In this document: in pieces, positions 36,315 to 46,151 of the stretch
Numbering within the stretch: position 1 is the first letter of the stretch
Layout: every line of letters starts with the position of its first letter
Source of the DNA: Mycobacterium ostraviense
Lineage (GTDB): Bacteria; Actinomycetota; Actinomycetes; Mycobacteriales; Mycobacteriaceae
NCBI RefSeq assembly: GCF_002705925.1
Contig: NZ_NKRE01000001.1
Coordinates: 2,137,860 to 2,201,859 of the forward strand
Direction of reading: 5' to 3'
Length of the DNA: 64,000 nt
Notes under the pieces: model-generated
What the model was told of the DNA's origin: nothing
What the model saw: only the letters and a program-made list of their open reading frames with translations
The model's database searches: none
Program-made: the position numbers and the translations under genes

Positions 36315-36635
36315 TTGACGATCTGCCAGCTTCTGAACTATCCATTGATTCATCGAAACACGTTGTTCGGCAGCCTCAATGGCAAGGCGGGCGTGGAGCG
36401 CCGGTGAGGTCCTGATCATCAGGGTTCCGCTGTAAGAACGTTCGCTTAGTGGCGTCGGCGCTTCCTCGCCGCACCCGCGCAGGGTAGACACATGCTGATC
36501 GACGGCGTCCTCGATAGCGGCGATCGCTTCCTGCGCTGTCGGCGCCCGCCCCGTCAGGTATGGCATTTCGATGCAGGTACCGATGTGTTCGTCGTATTCG
36601 GGGCACCATTGCACGCGATAGGTGTATCGGTTCAT
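36279..36635 (-). CDS. HicB-type antitoxin-like protein, orphan
   Basis: A 118-residue protein. The N-terminal ~60 residues are the HicB fold (NRYTYRVQWCPEYDEHIGTC, then YLTGRAPTAQEAIAAIEDAVD) and the C-terminal ~45 an Arc/ribbon-helix-helix type (YSGTLMIRTSPALHARLAIEAAEQRVSMNQWIVQKLADR). Such proteins normally repress their own operon and bind a HicA RNase, but no HicA-like frame lies on either side. Two palindromic sites stand upstream (36741-36758, 36828-36847). It could be a stand-alone regulator. ATG 36635 was chosen at the domain start. Confidence 0.82.
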   Translation of the reverse strand: MNRYTYRVQWCPEYDEHIGTCIEMPYLTGRAPTAQEAIAAIEDAVDQHVSTLRGCGEEAPTPLSERSYSGTLMIRTSPALHARLAIEAAEQRVSMNQWIVQKLADRQSGGSFGRFPFD

Positions 36636-36690
36636 GCCGGATTGGTAGCATATGCGCTCGCGGTCCGGCATTCACCCGGGGCCGCCCCCG

Positions 36691-36718
36691 CTCCCCGCTC
36701 CCCGCTCCCCGCTCCCCG
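36691..36718. repeat. Four tandem CTCCCCG units
   Basis: Four exact 7-base units directly upstream of the HicB gene, preceded by a fragment CCCCG. Such short arrays can vary in copy number by slippage, which would change spacing in the HicB leader. Confidence 0.85.
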
Positions 36719-36740
36719 AAGGAATAGCCCCAGCAAACCT

Positions 36741-36758
36741 GATAGCGCGGGCGCTAGC
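36741..36758. promoter_or_regulatory. Palindromic operator candidate, proximal copy
   Basis: GATAGCGCGGGCGCTAGC: same arms as the distal copy with one change in the right arm. It lies about 105 bases upstream of the HicB start. The similarity to the distal copy extends beyond the palindrome (AAACCT before it). Confidence 0.6.
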
Positions 36759-36827
36759 GGATTCGAAAAGGCGCACATGGTGCCCACACCGAATTGGCTC
36801 TCCCGGGAAATAGGACTCCGCCAAACC

Positions 36828-36847
36828 TGATAGCGCAGGCGCTATCA
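36828..36847. promoter_or_regulatory. Perfect 20-base palindrome, distal operator candidate
   Basis: TGATAGCGCAGGCGCTATCA is perfectly symmetric apart from its central AG. Arc/RHH antitoxins bind such sites as tetramers. It lies between the htpX stop and the HicB leader. Confidence 0.7.
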
Positions 36848-36859
36848 CAATGAGACTCA

Positions 36860-37720
36860 TTAACCGCGTGCCATTGCCTCCAAGCGGCGGATGCGGTCCT
36901 CGATCGGCGGGTGCGTCGAGAACAGCGACCCGATCCGCTCGCCCGCCCGGAACGGGTTGGCGATCATCAGGTGCGCCTGGCTGGCCAGTTGCGGCTCCGG
37001 CGGCAACGGAGCCATCTGCACGCCGCCGGAGATCTTGCGCAAAGCCGACGCCAATGCCAACGGGTCACCGGTCAAGACGGCACCCGATTCGTCGGCCTGG
37101 TATTCGCGGGACCGCGACACCGCCAACCGCACCACCGTCGCGGCGATCGGGCCCAGCAATGAAACCAGAAGCAATGCAAAAGGATTGCTGTTTTCCCGGT
37201 TGCCACCGAACATGCCCATCCACATGGCCATGTTGGCCAGGGCGGTGATCACCGACGCCAGCGCGCCGGCGATACAGGAGATCAGGATGTCGCGGTTGTA
37301 GACGTGCGACAGCTCGTGGCCCAGCACGGCGCGCAATTCTCGCTCGTTGAGGATCTGCAGGATGCCGGTGGTGCAGCACACCGCGGCATTGCGTGGGTTG
37401 CGGCCGGTGGCGAACGCGTTGGGCGCCGCGGTGTCGCTGATGTACAGCCGCGGCATGGGCTGGTGGGCGGCGGTGGCCAGCTCGCGCACGATCCGGTACA
37501 TCACCGGCGCCTGCAGCTCGGAGACCGGCTGCGCATGCATGGCCCGCAGGGCCAGCTTGTCGCTGTTGAAGTAGACGTAGACGTTCATCCCGACGGCGAA
37601 CAGCACCGCCAGCCACATTGCCGTCGTACCGAACAGCCGGCCGGCGAACACGATCATCGCTGACATAACGACCAACAGCAGGAACGTCTTCAGCCTGTTG
37701 GCGTGCGAATGCCAGGTCAT
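36860..37720 (-). CDS. htpX: Membrane zinc metalloprotease HtpX
   Basis: A 286-residue HtpX, a quality-control protease cutting misfolded membrane proteins. The zinc motif is HELSH (in [14 protein letters not shown]), and the third ligand lies in [11 protein letters not shown]. Two helices precede the active site (near residues 12-50) and two follow it. Length equals Mtb Rv0563. ATG 37720 has AGGAGG upstream; a 53-residue upstream extension is not conserved. It converges with the inserted SulP/HicB segment. Confidence 0.95.
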   Translation of the reverse strand: MTWHSHANRLKTFLLLVVMSAMIVFAGRLFGTTAMWLAVLFAVGMNVYVYFNSDKLALRAMHAQPVSELQAPVMYRIVRELATAAHQPMPRLYISDTAAPNAFATGRNPRNAAVCCTTGILQILNERELRAVLGHELSHVYNRDILISCIAGALASVITALANMAMWMGMFGGNRENSNPFALLLVSLLGPIAATVVRLAVSRSREYQADESGAVLTGDPLALASALRKISGGVQMAPLPPEPQLASQAHLMIANPFRAGERIGSLFSTHPPIEDRIRRLEAMARG

Positions 37721-37817
37721 CAGTGTGTGTCCTCCTACGAACACCTCGGCTTGCCGATTTACTGCTGACTCAACGCCCGGAAGGGTCCGCCGGGTTCCGC
37801 GGGACCGATAATCGCTC

Positions 37818-38825
37818 TTAGCCGTGCCGGCTGACGGTGTAGTCGACCAGCGCCGCCAGTGCCCGCCGGCCCGGAACATCGGGCAGCAGGTCCAGCTCGT
37901 GACGCGCCGCGGCGGCGTATTGGCCTAGCACTTCCTTGGCCTTGGCCATCCCCGGCGACGCGCGCAACAGCGCCAGCGCCTCGAGCACCGCGTCGTCGTC
38001 GTGGATGGGTCCGGCCAGCAGCGCACGCAGGCGCGCGCCGTCGGGCCCGGTGTCGCGCAGCGCGTAGAGCATCGGCAGCGTGCGCACGCCTTCGCGCAGA
38101 TCGGTGCCGGGCACCTTTCCGGACTCGTCGGAGTCGCTGTCGATGTCGATGATGTCGTCGGCGATCTGAAACGCGGTGCCGACGATGCCGCCCAGGCGGC
38201 TCAGCCGCTCGACCTGATCACCGTCGGCTCCGGAGAACATGGCACCGAACCGGCCCGCGGCCCCGATCAGGCTGCCGGTCTTCTCGTGCACCACCGTCAG
38301 GTACTGCTCGATCAGGTCCACTCCTTCCGGGGCGCCGCGAGTCTCGCGCATCTGACCGGTCACCAGGGCAGCGAAGGTGTCGGCGACGATCCGCACCGCG
38401 GCCGGTCCCAACCGCGACACCAGCCGCGACGCCGTCGCCAGCAGATAGTCGCCGGCCAGAATGGCGACGTTGTTGCCCCAGCGCGCGTTGGCGCTGGGGG
38501 CCCCACGGCGGACCTCGGCCTCGTCCATCACGTCGTCGTGGTAGAGCGTCGCCAGGTGGATCAGCTCGACGACCGCGCCGGCGATGATCACTTCCTCGGC
38601 CTCCGGGTCCGGCCCGACCTGGGCCGACAGCACGGTGAACAGCGGCCGGAACCGCTTACCCCCGGCCTTGAACAGGTGCAGGAGCGAGTCGACCATCACC
38701 ACATCGGCGCTGCGCAACTCGGTGTCCATGAGCTGCTCGATCCGCGCGACACCGGCACGCACAGCCGTGGCGAATCGGGCGTCACCGAAGTCGACGCCTG
38801 CCACCACCGTCGCCGGAGTTCCCAT
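37818..38825 (-). CDS. grcC1: Polyprenyl diphosphate synthase (GrcC1-like)
   Basis: A 335-residue trans-isoprenyl diphosphate synthase. The first Asp-rich motif is [12 protein letters not shown] and the second is [21 protein letters not shown]; the KxxR substrate motif is GGKRFRP. It extends allylic diphosphates, probably supplying the menaquinone side chain given its place next to menJ. Same length as Mtb Rv0562. Start at ATG 38825, only 21 bases from the divergent menJ ATG, so both transcripts are probably leaderless or nearly so. Confidence 0.92.
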   Translation of the reverse strand: MGTPATVVAGVDFGDARFATAVRAGVARIEQLMDTELRSADVVMVDSLLHLFKAGGKRFRPLFTVLSAQVGPDPEAEEVIIAGAVVELIHLATLYHDDVMDEAEVRRGAPSANARWGNNVAILAGDYLLATASRLVSRLGPAAVRIVADTFAALVTGQMRETRGAPEGVDLIEQYLTVVHEKTGSLIGAAGRFGAMFSGADGDQVERLSRLGGIVGTAFQIADDIIDIDSDSDESGKVPGTDLREGVRTLPMLYALRDTGPDGARLRALLAGPIHDDDAVLEALALLRASPGMAKAKEVLGQYAAAARHELDLLPDVPGRRALAALVDYTVSRHG

Positions 38826-38846
38826 TCGACCAACATACTGGTGAGC

Positions 38847-40067
38847 ATGAAGACCCGAGCCGACCTGGTAGTCGTGGGCGCCGGACCGGCCGGGTCGGCG
38901 GCGGCGGCCTGGGCCGCCCGCAGCGGCCGCGACGTCCTCGTCATCGACTCGGCCGGTTTCCCGCGCGACAAAGCCTGCGGTGATGGCCTGACCCCGCGGG
39001 CGATCGCCGAACTGGAACGGCTGGGGCTCGGCCGGTGGCTGGCCGGCCGCATCCGCCACCACGGCCTGCGAATGAGCGGATTCGGCGGCGAGGTGGAAAT
39101 CGCCTGGCCCGGACCGTCCTTCCCGGCGCACAGCAGCGCGGTGGCCCGCACCGAGCTCGACGAGCGCATCCGCAAGGTCGCCGAGGACTGCGGGGCCCGC
39201 ATGCTGCTGGGCTCGAAAGTCGTTGCGGTGCATTATGACTCGTCGAGACGGGTGGTATCGGTCAGGTTGGCCGACGGTACCGAGGTCGGCTGCGGGCAGT
39301 TGGTCGTCGCCGACGGGGCGCGGTCGTCGCTGGGCCGCAAGCTGGGCCGCCGGTGGCATCAGGAGACGGTCTACGGCATCGCCGCCCGCGGTTACCTGAC
39401 CACCCAGCGCGCCGACGATCCATGGCTCACGTCGCATCTGGAACTACGCTCGCCCGACGGCGCCGTGTTGCCCGGCTACGGCTGGATTTTCCCGCTGGGC
39501 AACGGCGAGGTGAACATCGGCGTGGGCGCGCTGTCGACCACCAAACGACCGGCCGAGCTGGCGCTGCGGCCGCTGATGTCGTACTACACCGACCTGCGCC
39601 GCGACGAATGGGGCTTTCCCGGCGAGCCGCGGGCGGTGGCGTCGGCGCTGCTGCCGATGGGCGGCGCGGTATCCGGAGTGGCCGGGCCGAATTGGATGCT
39701 GATCGGCGACGCCGCGGCGTGCGTCAACCCACTCAACGGCGAAGGCATCGACTACGGGCTCGAAACCGGGCGGCTGGCCGCCGAAGTGCTGGACGCACGC
39801 GACCTGTCCCGGCTGTGGCCGTCGCTGCTGCACGACCACTACGCCCGGGGATTCTCGGTGGCACGCAGGCTGGCGTTGTTGCTGACCTTCCAGCGGTTCC
39901 TGCCAACGACCGGTCCCGTCGCGATGCGCTCCACCAGACTGATGACGATCGCCGTGCGGGTGATGGCCAACCTGGTTACCGACGACGACGCCGACTGGGT
40001 GGCGCGGGTGTGGCGCGGCGCCGGGCGAGCGTCGCGGCTGATCGATCGCCGGCCGCCGTTCAGTTGA
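38847..40067 (+). CDS. menJ: Menaquinone reductase MenJ (geranylgeranyl reductase family)
   Basis: A 406-residue flavoprotein of the geranylgeranyl reductase family. Motifs: VVVGAGPAGSAAAAWAARSGRDV (FAD), PRDKACGDGLTPRA (the PxxKxCGxG signature) and LIGDAAACVNPLNGEGIDYGLETGRLAAE. Mtb MenJ (Rv0561c) saturates one isoprene unit of MK-9 to MK-9(II-H2). ATG 38847 directly follows the divergent grcC1 start. In Mtb, Rv0560c and Rv0559c follow; here only the Rv0559c-like gene is found. Confidence 0.94.
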   Translation: MKTRADLVVVGAGPAGSAAAAWAARSGRDVLVIDSAGFPRDKACGDGLTPRAIAELERLGLGRWLAGRIRHHGLRMSGFGGEVEIAWPGPSFPAHSSAVARTELDERIRKVAEDCGARMLLGSKVVAVHYDSSRRVVSVRLADGTEVGCGQLVVADGARSSLGRKLGRRWHQETVYGIAARGYLTTQRADDPWLTSHLELRSPDGAVLPGYGWIFPLGNGEVNIGVGALSTTKRPAELALRPLMSYYTDLRRDEWGFPGEPRAVASALLPMGGAVSGVAGPNWMLIGDAAACVNPLNGEGIDYGLETGRLAAEVLDARDLSRLWPSLLHDHYARGFSVARRLALLLTFQRFLPTTGPVAMRSTRLMTIAVRVMANLVTDDDADWVARVWRGAGRASRLIDRRPPFS

Positions 40068-40105
40068 GCCCTGCGGTGCGTGTGACGAGGTGTATAGTCC
40101 GGCTA

Positions 40106-40453
40106 ATGAAGGGAACGGGGCTGGCTCTTATCGCCTCCACGGCCGCGCTGGCGGTGGCTGCCATCTCACTGGCCGCACCCGCACAGGCCGACGACTACGA
40201 CTATACGTTCAAGCAAACCGTCAACGGTTTCGGCGTTTACGGCCCGCAGGATCAGCTCGCGTGGCTGGCCAAGATCAGCTGCGAGCGGCTGGAACGGGGC
40301 GTCGACCACACTGCCTACAACTCGGCGACCTTCCTGCAGCGCAACCTGCCGCGCGGGACCACCCAGGGGCAGGCGTTGCAATTCCTGGGTGCCGCGATCG
40401 ACCACTACTGCCCCGAGCAGGTCGGCGTCCTGCAACGGGCCGGCACCAGCTAA
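40106..40453 (+). CDS. Secreted DUF732 protein (Rv0559c-like)
   Basis: A 115-residue protein. A signal peptide of ~28 residues ends at PAQA-DD. The mature domain ([20 protein letters not shown], then [11 protein letters not shown] and [14 protein letters not shown]) has two conserved Cys and a DUF732-type pattern. Size and position match Mtb Rv0559c, a secreted protein of unknown function. It overlaps the convergent menG end by four bases. Confidence 0.87.
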   Translation: MKGTGLALIASTAALAVAAISLAAPAQADDYDYTFKQTVNGFGVYGPQDQLAWLAKISCERLERGVDHTAYNSATFLQRNLPRGTTQGQALQFLGAAIDHYCPEQVGVLQRAGTS

Positions 40454-41148
40454 TCGGGTTCGCCGGGCTTGTACCCGGCATGCAGCGCCACGATTCCGCC
40501 GGTCAGGTTGCGCCACCGCACCGCCGACCAACCGGCCCGCGAAATGTGGCCTGCCAGGCTCGCCTGGTCCGGCCAGGCCCTGATCGACTCCGCGAGGTAC
40601 ACGTAGGCGTCGGGGTTGCTGGACACCGCCCGCGCCACCCGCGGCAACGCCCGCATCAGGTATTCCTTGTACACCGTGGCGAACAATGCGCTTGTGGGCG
40701 TGGAGAATTCGCACACCACCAACTGGCCGCCGGGCCGGGTGACGCGGGCCATCTCGCGCAGCGCGGCCGGGAAGTCGGCCACATTGCGCAGCCCGAAACT
40801 GATGGTGACCGCGTCGAATACCCCGTCGGCGAACGGCAGCCGGGTCGCGTCGCCGGCGACCTTGGGCACCCTGCGGCCGCCACCGGCGGCCAGCATCCCG
40901 ACCGAGAAGTCGGCCGCCACACACCATGCGCCGGACTTCGCCAGCTCCACGGTGGAAACCGCCGTGCCTGCGGCCAGGTCCAGCACCGTGTCGCCGGGCC
41001 CGATCCGCAACGCCGACCGGGTGGCGCGCCGCCAGGACCGGTCCCGGCCCAGCGACAGCACGGTGTTGGTCAGGTCGTAACGACGGGCGACACCGTCGAA
41101 CATCGACGCGACGTCGCGGGGATTCTTGTCCAGGGCCGCGCGACTCAC
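40450..41148 (-). CDS. menG: Demethylmenaquinone methyltransferase
   Basis: A 232-residue SAM-dependent UbiE/MenG methyltransferase, the last step making menaquinone. The N-terminal signature [20 protein letters not shown] and the SAM motif [16 protein letters not shown] are clear; the second UbiE signature lies near [18 protein letters not shown]. Corresponds to Mtb Rv0558. GTG start. It is the last gene of the leftward men operon and is separated from mgtA by a PE_PGRS gene. Confidence 0.95.
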   Translation of the reverse strand: MSRAALDKNPRDVASMFDGVARRYDLTNTVLSLGRDRSWRRATRSALRIGPGDTVLDLAAGTAVSTVELAKSGAWCVAADFSVGMLAAGGGRRVPKVAGDATRLPFADGVFDAVTISFGLRNVADFPAALREMARVTRPGGQLVVCEFSTPTSALFATVYKEYLMRALPRVARAVSSNPDAYVYLAESIRAWPDQASLAGHISRAGWSAVRWRNLTGGIVALHAGYKPGEPD

Positions 41149-41254
41149 CAGCCAGACGCTACCCCCTCAGGCGGACTGCGAACTGCCGGCGCCGTTCGTC
41201 CGGCCACACCGCCCCCGTGACCACGGTTGCCAGCGTGGGCCCGTCAAGCGCGTA

Positions 41255-42619
41255 TCACCCGGGCAGGCCGTCGTCGCCGGTCGCCCCGGTCTGACCGGCC
41301 TGGCCAGCAACGCCGCTCATCAACCCCGCTCCGGCGAAACCTCCGGGCCCCGGGTTGCCGCCGGTGCCGCCGGTACCCGCGCTGCCGCCGGCGACCGATG
41401 CGCCAGCTTGGCCCCAAAGCCCGCCTGCCCCGCCAATACCGCCGCTTCCGCCGTTGCCGCCGGCACCTCCGGTGCCGCCGTTGCCGCCGTTGCCGCCATT
41501 ACCGCCGGCACCGGCCAGGTTCCCGACAACCAAGCCGGTGTTGCCGCCGCCGCCGCCGTTGCCGCCCATGCCGCCCTTGCCGCCACCGCCAGCGTTCCCC
41601 GCGATGCCACCGGCGCCGCCATCACCAATCAGGAAGCCACCGTCGCCGCCGGCACCGCCGGCGCCGCCGGTGCCGCCACTGCCCCCGATCCCTCCGACAC
41701 CCCCGAATCCACCCGCTCCGCCGTTACCGTTGGCGCCTCCGCCCGCGGCGGGTCCGGCGCCGCCGCTGCCACCCTGACCACCGGCACCGGCGTTCGCTCC
41801 GGCGCCACCGGATCCGGCGACACCACCCGCGCCGCCGGATCCGCCATTGCCGATCAGTAGGCCGCCGTGACCGCCCGCGCCTCCGGCACCTCCGGAGCCG
41901 CCGGACCCACCCGCGGCGCCAACACCGCCCGGCCCGCCCGAACCGCCACCGCCGCCCACGAAGCCTGTGTATAAGAGACAGCCATTCTGGCCAGGCATGA
42001 TGGCGTTGCCACCGGCCCCACCGGTCCCACCGGCGCCGTACAACAATCCGCCGCTACCGCCATTGCCCCCGGGCGCACCCGGCGCGCCCAGACCACCGCT
42101 GCCGCCGGAACCGAACAAACCGGCGTCACCGCCGTTGCCGCCACCGGGATGAGTGCCGCCGCCGGATCCGCCGCTGCCGCCGTTGCCGAACAGCAGCCCG
42201 CCGGCCCCGCCGTTTTGCCCGGTCCCGGGCGCCCCACTGGCACCATCACCGATCAGCGGGCGTCCCAGTAGCAGCTGTGTGGGCGTATTGATCACACCCA
42301 GTACCTGCTGCTCAAGGACCTGCAGGGGTGAGACGTTGGCGGCTTCAGCGGCCGCATAGGCATTCCCGGCAGCAGTGACGGCCTGGGCGAATTGGCCATG
42401 AAACGCCGCCAGCCGGGCGCTCAGCACCTGGTAGTTCTGGGCATGCGCAGCAAACAGCGCCGCGATGGCCGCCGACACCTCGTCAGCACCCGCCGCCGCC
42501 AACGCCGTTGTCGGCGCGGCCGCCGCGGCGCTGGCCGCACTGACTACCGACCCGATGCCCGCCAAATCCGTTGCGGCAGCTGTCACCAGCTGTGGTATGG
42601 CGGTCACATACGACACCAT
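41255..42619 (-). CDS. PE_PGRS family protein (contains an embedded adapter)
   Basis: A 454-residue PE_PGRS protein. Residues 1-~95 are the PE domain ([20 protein letters not shown] through [14 protein letters not shown]), then the linker [15 protein letters not shown], then a Gly/Ala-rich PGRS region with GGAGGx repeats. PE proteins are exported by ESX-5 and act at the cell surface. About residue 214, GQNG is followed by CLLYTG, encoded by a Nextera transposon end (41966-41981), so the PGRS part is an artificial join of two fragments and its true length is unknown. No clear RBS was weighed. Confidence 0.88.
   Translation of the reverse strand: MVSYVTAIPQLVTAAATDLAGIGSVVSAASAAAAAPTTALAAAGADEVSAAIAALFAAHAQNYQVLSARLAAFHGQFAQAVTAAGNAYAAAEAANVSPLQVLEQQVLGVINTPTQLLLGRPLIGDGASGAPGTGQNGGAGGLLFGNGGSGGSGGGTHPGGGNGGDAGLFGSGGSGGLGAPGAPGGNGGSGGLLYGAGGTGGAGGNAIMPGQNGCLLYTGFVGGGGGSGGPGGVGAAGGSGGSGGAGGAGGHGGLLIGNGGSGGAGGVAGSGGAGANAGAGGQGGSGGAGPAAGGGANGNGGAGGFGGVGGIGGSGGTGGAGGAGGDGGFLIGDGGAGGIAGNAGGGGKGGMGGNGGGGGNTGLVVGNLAGAGGNGGNGGNGGTGGAGGNGGSGGIGGAGGLWGQAGASVAGGSAGTGGTGGNPGPGGFAGAGLMSGVAGQAGQTGATGDDGLPG
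41966..41981. other. Nextera transposon-end (mosaic end) sequence inside the PE_PGRS gene
   Basis: TGTGTATAAGAGACAG is the last 16 bases of the 19-base Tn5 mosaic end used in Nextera library preparation. It is not natural at this place: it interrupts a GGAGG repeat tract and encodes CLLYTG on the minus strand. This is an assembly artefact in which reads still carrying adapter were joined. Confidence 0.97.
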
Positions 42620-42753
42620 GCCGATCCTCCTCGCCAGCCCCCGAACACGCCGATGCTATCGCCGTGCCGGGTTGTGCATCGGCAAATTGAGCAACCAGGC
42701 GCCCAATGCCGCGACACGAGAAGGACACCGACCGTCGAAACCTGAAACGTGCC

Positions 42754-43905
42754 TTAGGCGCGGTGCATTCGCCACACCGAATCGCGCGCCCGCGCAGCTG
42801 GCGACAGCACCGCCTCGTAGTGGCCCAGCAGCTCGTCGCAGAGCACCGGCCAACCGCGGCCCAGCACGCTGCGCCGCGCCGCGAGTGCGTAGCGGTGGCG
42901 TTGCGAGACCAGGTGGGCGACGGCGGCCGGCAATCGGGCCTCGAATTCGGTGACCGGCAGCAGCAACCCGGTGCGGTTGGGAACAACCAGGTCGCGGGGG
43001 CCGCCGGCGTCGGGGGCGATCACCGGCAGCCCCGACGCCAGCGCTTCCTGCACGACCTGGCAGAACGTCTCGTGTTCGCCGGGATGCACGAAGACGTCCA
43101 TGCTGGCATATGCTCGCGCGAGTTCGTCACCGTGCAGAGCTCCGGTGAAAAGTGCTGTGGGCATTGCCGATTCGAGTTTCCGACGGTCGACTCCGGCGCC
43201 GACGATCACCAGCCGCACCGCGCCGGAGGCACTCAGGGACGCGAGCCGCTCGACATGCTTCTCGGGGGCCAGACGGCCGACGAAGCCGACGATCGGCCGG
43301 CCGTCCGGCGACCATTGCCGGCGCAGCGCCTCGTCGCGGGCGGACGGCACGAACCGGAGCAGGTCGACTCCGCGTCCCCACCGGTAGACCCGCGGGATGC
43401 CCTGGGCGGCAAGGTCTTCCATGGTTGCCGTGGATGGCGCCAGGGTGCGGTCGGCAAGACCGTGCAGATGGCGAAACCAGGCCCACGCGGCGCGCGACGT
43501 CAGCGGAATGCCGTAGCTGGACGCGAAACCCGGTACGTCGGTCTGGTATACCGCAACCGTGGGCACGCCCAGACGGCGGGCCGCGCGCAGCCCGCCGTAG
43601 CCCAGCAGCGCCGGTGACGCCAGATGCACCACGTCGGGGCCGAAGCCGCGCAGCACCCGAAGGATTCGCGGGGCCGGCACACCCAGGGGCAGCGTGGTCA
43701 CTTTGGGGAACATCCGCGCCGGCACCCGGTGGACCCGGACACCGTCGTGCAAACGGTCGGCGCGTGGCTCACCGGGCGGGTTGTCCGGGGCGATGACGAG
43801 GGCCTCATGACCGGTGCGGCGCAGGTGCTCGAGGATGCGCAGCACCGAGTTGCTGACACCGTTGACGTTGGGCAAAAACGACTCGGCGACAATCGCAACG
43901 CGCAC
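42754..43905 (-). CDS. mgtA: GDP-mannose-dependent alpha-mannosyltransferase (GT4)
   Basis: A 383-residue GT-B glycosyltransferase. The N-terminus ([21 protein letters not shown]) and the EX7E region [25 protein letters not shown] are those of MgtA (Mtb Rv0557, formerly pimB). Mtb MgtA transfers mannose from GDP-mannose to GlcAGroAc2, making ManGlcAGroAc2 and lipomannan-like glycolipids. GTG start. Directly downstream of Rv0556-like, 62 bases away; the men genes share its direction. Confidence 0.94.
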   Translation of the reverse strand: MRVAIVAESFLPNVNGVSNSVLRILEHLRRTGHEALVIAPDNPPGEPRADRLHDGVRVHRVPARMFPKVTTLPLGVPAPRILRVLRGFGPDVVHLASPALLGYGGLRAARRLGVPTVAVYQTDVPGFASSYGIPLTSRAAWAWFRHLHGLADRTLAPSTATMEDLAAQGIPRVYRWGRGVDLLRFVPSARDEALRRQWSPDGRPIVGFVGRLAPEKHVERLASLSASGAVRLVIVGAGVDRRKLESAMPTALFTGALHGDELARAYASMDVFVHPGEHETFCQVVQEALASGLPVIAPDAGGPRDLVVPNRTGLLLPVTEFEARLPAAVAHLVSQRHRYALAARRSVLGRGWPVLCDELLGHYEAVLSPAARARDSVWRMHRA

Positions 43906-43967
43906 CCGGCCACGGTGTCAGGCGATATTGTCGGCAAGGTTTCCGACGGGCATACGCGGCGCGAAAA

Positions 43968-44480
43968 CTAGCCGCAGGGTGGGATGTTCAGGTGCTTGTC
44001 CAGCCGCCGATCGAGCAGGGCCAGACCGATCAGCGCGACTGTGGCGGCCAGCCAGGCCACGACCGCGATGGATCCGGCGGGGATGATCGCCAGCCCGGCG
44101 TTGCGGTGCTGTACCCGGACCAGATTGGGATCCTTCTTGTTGTATTCGACGTAGATCCGCATGCCGGTGGCCAGCTCGGACGGATACAGCACGCCGAGTT
44201 CGGGCCGATAGGTCACCCGTTCGGGCGTGACGAACTCGATGGTGGACCGGCGCGGCCCGGCGCTGAGCACCTCGGCCTGCGCCACCCCCATGTTGCGTTG
44301 GATGGCCAGGTCGTTACGCCAGGCGCCGGCCACCAACAGCACCGACTGCAGCGTGACCAAGGCGGCGACGATCAGCACGGCGATGCGGACCCACCGCACC
44401 ACCCGACGCCGCCAGGTATCCGCCAGTTCTTCGCTGGTTCCGTGAATCAGGATGCGCAGCAACTTTTTTGGCGAGATCAC
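43968..44480 (-). CDS. DUF3592-type membrane protein (Rv0556-like)
   Basis: A 170-residue protein with two membrane helices (~30-52 and ~133-157) and an extracytoplasmic beta-rich domain between, containing [23 protein letters not shown] and [19 protein letters not shown] text. The DUF3592 pattern is recognised by this layout. Corresponds to Mtb Rv0556. GTG start overlaps the menD stop (GTGA), so translation is coupled to menD. Function unknown. Confidence 0.8.
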   Translation of the reverse strand: MISPKKLLRILIHGTSEELADTWRRRVVRWVRIAVLIVAALVTLQSVLLVAGAWRNDLAIQRNMGVAQAEVLSAGPRRSTIEFVTPERVTYRPELGVLYPSELATGMRIYVEYNKKDPNLVRVQHRNAGLAIIPAGSIAVVAWLAATVALIGLALLDRRLDKHLNIPPCG

Positions 44481-46126
44481 AGCGCCGCCTTGATGGCGGC
44501 GTGCAATTGCCGCAGCGACGACCGGTCCGCCTTGACCTCGAGCACCCGCAGACCCGGGTTGGGTTCGTCCAGCGCGGCCCTCAGCTGCTCGGCCTCGATC
44601 TGGCGGCTCTCCACGTGGTAGGCGCGACACAGCGCGCCCACGTCGACGTCGTGGGGGGTGCCGAAGATCCGCGACGACACGTCGGAGAACCGCGGGTCAC
44701 CCGGCTCGAGCAGTTCAAAGATGCCGCCGCCGTTGTCGTTGGACACCACGATCGTCAGCCGCTGCGGGGTGGGTTCGGTGGGGCCGATCAACAGCCCAGA
44801 GCTGTCGTGGACGAACGTCAGGTCGCCGATCAGTGCGATGGTGCGTCCCTGGCGCGCGGTCGCGGGAGCCCGCTCGAATGCCAGAGCCGCCCCGATGGCC
44901 GTAGACACGGTGCCGTCGATGCCGGCGACGCCGCGGTTGGACCGGACCAGAATGCCCCGGGTATTCAGCCCGACCAGCGCCGCGTCGCGCACCGGGTTGG
45001 ACGCCCCGAGAACCAGCTGGTCACCGGGCCGCAGTGTGTCGGCCACCGCCGCGGCGACGTGCAGGCCGGTGGTCAGCGGGTGGGCCGCCAGCTGCTCGCG
45101 CACCGCGGCCAGCGCATGGCGATTCAGCTGCGCGCAGCGGCGCAGCCACTTCGGGTTGGGTGTGCCGGTGACGACCGCCCGGGTGCCGGTGGCCTGCGAG
45201 TTGCCCGAGACGTCCGGCCAGCGCGGCCCGGTGGTCAGCGCGTAGACCGGCACTTCCGGGTTGGCCAGCAGCGCCGACACCGGGCGATGCAGCGTCGGGC
45301 GGCCCAGCATGATCACCTGCTGGGGACGCAGCAGCGGCAGGGTGAGCGGATGCAACGGGTTGGGTGCATAGGGCGCGGTCGGTTCGGCGACGGTAGGCAA
45401 CTCCGCCAGATTGGGGTGCACCCCGGCACCGTGCCCGGCGATGACGACGGTATCTGCCGACACGTCGATGTCCAGCGGCTGATCGAAGGTCACGGGCGGC
45501 GTGTGGGTCCAGGGTCTGCCGTCGAGACGGCCCGGTGGGGTAGCGACGCTCAGGTGTTCCGGATCGGGCACCAGGGGCTCGCGCAGCGGGATGTCGAAAT
45601 GCACCGGTCCGGCGTTGGCGCTACGAGAACCCTTGGCGGCCACCAGCACCCGGCAGGTCGCCGATCGCCAGGTCGCGTTGAAGGCGGGCAGGCGTTCGGG
45701 CGCGTCCTCGGCCAGGCCCAGGCTGATGGTGGCGCGGACTTGCGTGCCGAAGTAGCCCAGCTGCTCCATGGTCTGGTTGGCGCCGGTGCCCAGGAGTTCG
45801 TAGGGCCGGTTGGCCGAGAGGACGATCAGCGGCACCCGGGCGTAGTTGGCCTCCACCACTGCCGGGCCGAGGTTGGCGACGGCGGTGCCCGACGTCATCG
45901 CCACACAGACCGGCGCGCCCGCCGCGACCGCCAGCCCGATCGCCAGATAGCCGGCGGTGCGTTCGTCGATGCGCACGTGCAGCCGAATCCGGCCGGACCG
46001 GTCGGCGTCCTGCAACGCGAACGCCAGCGGCGCGTTTCGTGACCCCGGACAGAGCACCACGTCGCGGACGCCGCCGCGAATCAGCTCGTCGACCACGACG
46101 CGGGCCTGGGTCGTCGAGGGGTTCAC
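44477..46126 (-). CDS. menD: SEPHCHC synthase MenD
   Basis: A 549-residue ThDP enzyme adding a succinyl-semialdehyde-type unit from 2-oxoglutarate to isochorismate, the first committed menaquinone step. The catalytic Glu is E55 in [13 protein letters not shown]. The N-terminal start is [20 protein letters not shown]; the ThDP/Mg region includes [12 protein letters not shown] and [14 protein letters not shown]. Corresponds to Mtb Rv0555. GTG start, 26 bases after bpoC. Allosteric regulation by DHNA is known for the Mtb enzyme. Confidence 0.96.
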   Translation of the reverse strand: MNPSTTQARVVVDELIRGGVRDVVLCPGSRNAPLAFALQDADRSGRIRLHVRIDERTAGYLAIGLAVAAGAPVCVAMTSGTAVANLGPAVVEANYARVPLIVLSANRPYELLGTGANQTMEQLGYFGTQVRATISLGLAEDAPERLPAFNATWRSATCRVLVAAKGSRSANAGPVHFDIPLREPLVPDPEHLSVATPPGRLDGRPWTHTPPVTFDQPLDIDVSADTVVIAGHGAGVHPNLAELPTVAEPTAPYAPNPLHPLTLPLLRPQQVIMLGRPTLHRPVSALLANPEVPVYALTTGPRWPDVSGNSQATGTRAVVTGTPNPKWLRRCAQLNRHALAAVREQLAAHPLTTGLHVAAAVADTLRPGDQLVLGASNPVRDAALVGLNTRGILVRSNRGVAGIDGTVSTAIGAALAFERAPATARQGRTIALIGDLTFVHDSSGLLIGPTEPTPQRLTIVVSNDNGGGIFELLEPGDPRFSDVSSRIFGTPHDVDVGALCRAYHVESRQIEAEQLRAALDEPNPGLRVLEVKADRSSLRQLHAAIKAAL

Positions 46127-46151
46127 CAGTACAGGGTGTCACAACCGGCGG

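Noticed and set aside
41255..42619. The Gly-rich repeat tract as a CRISPR or satellite array
   Set aside because: The repeats are codon-phased GGAGGx units of a PE_PGRS protein, without constant spacers.
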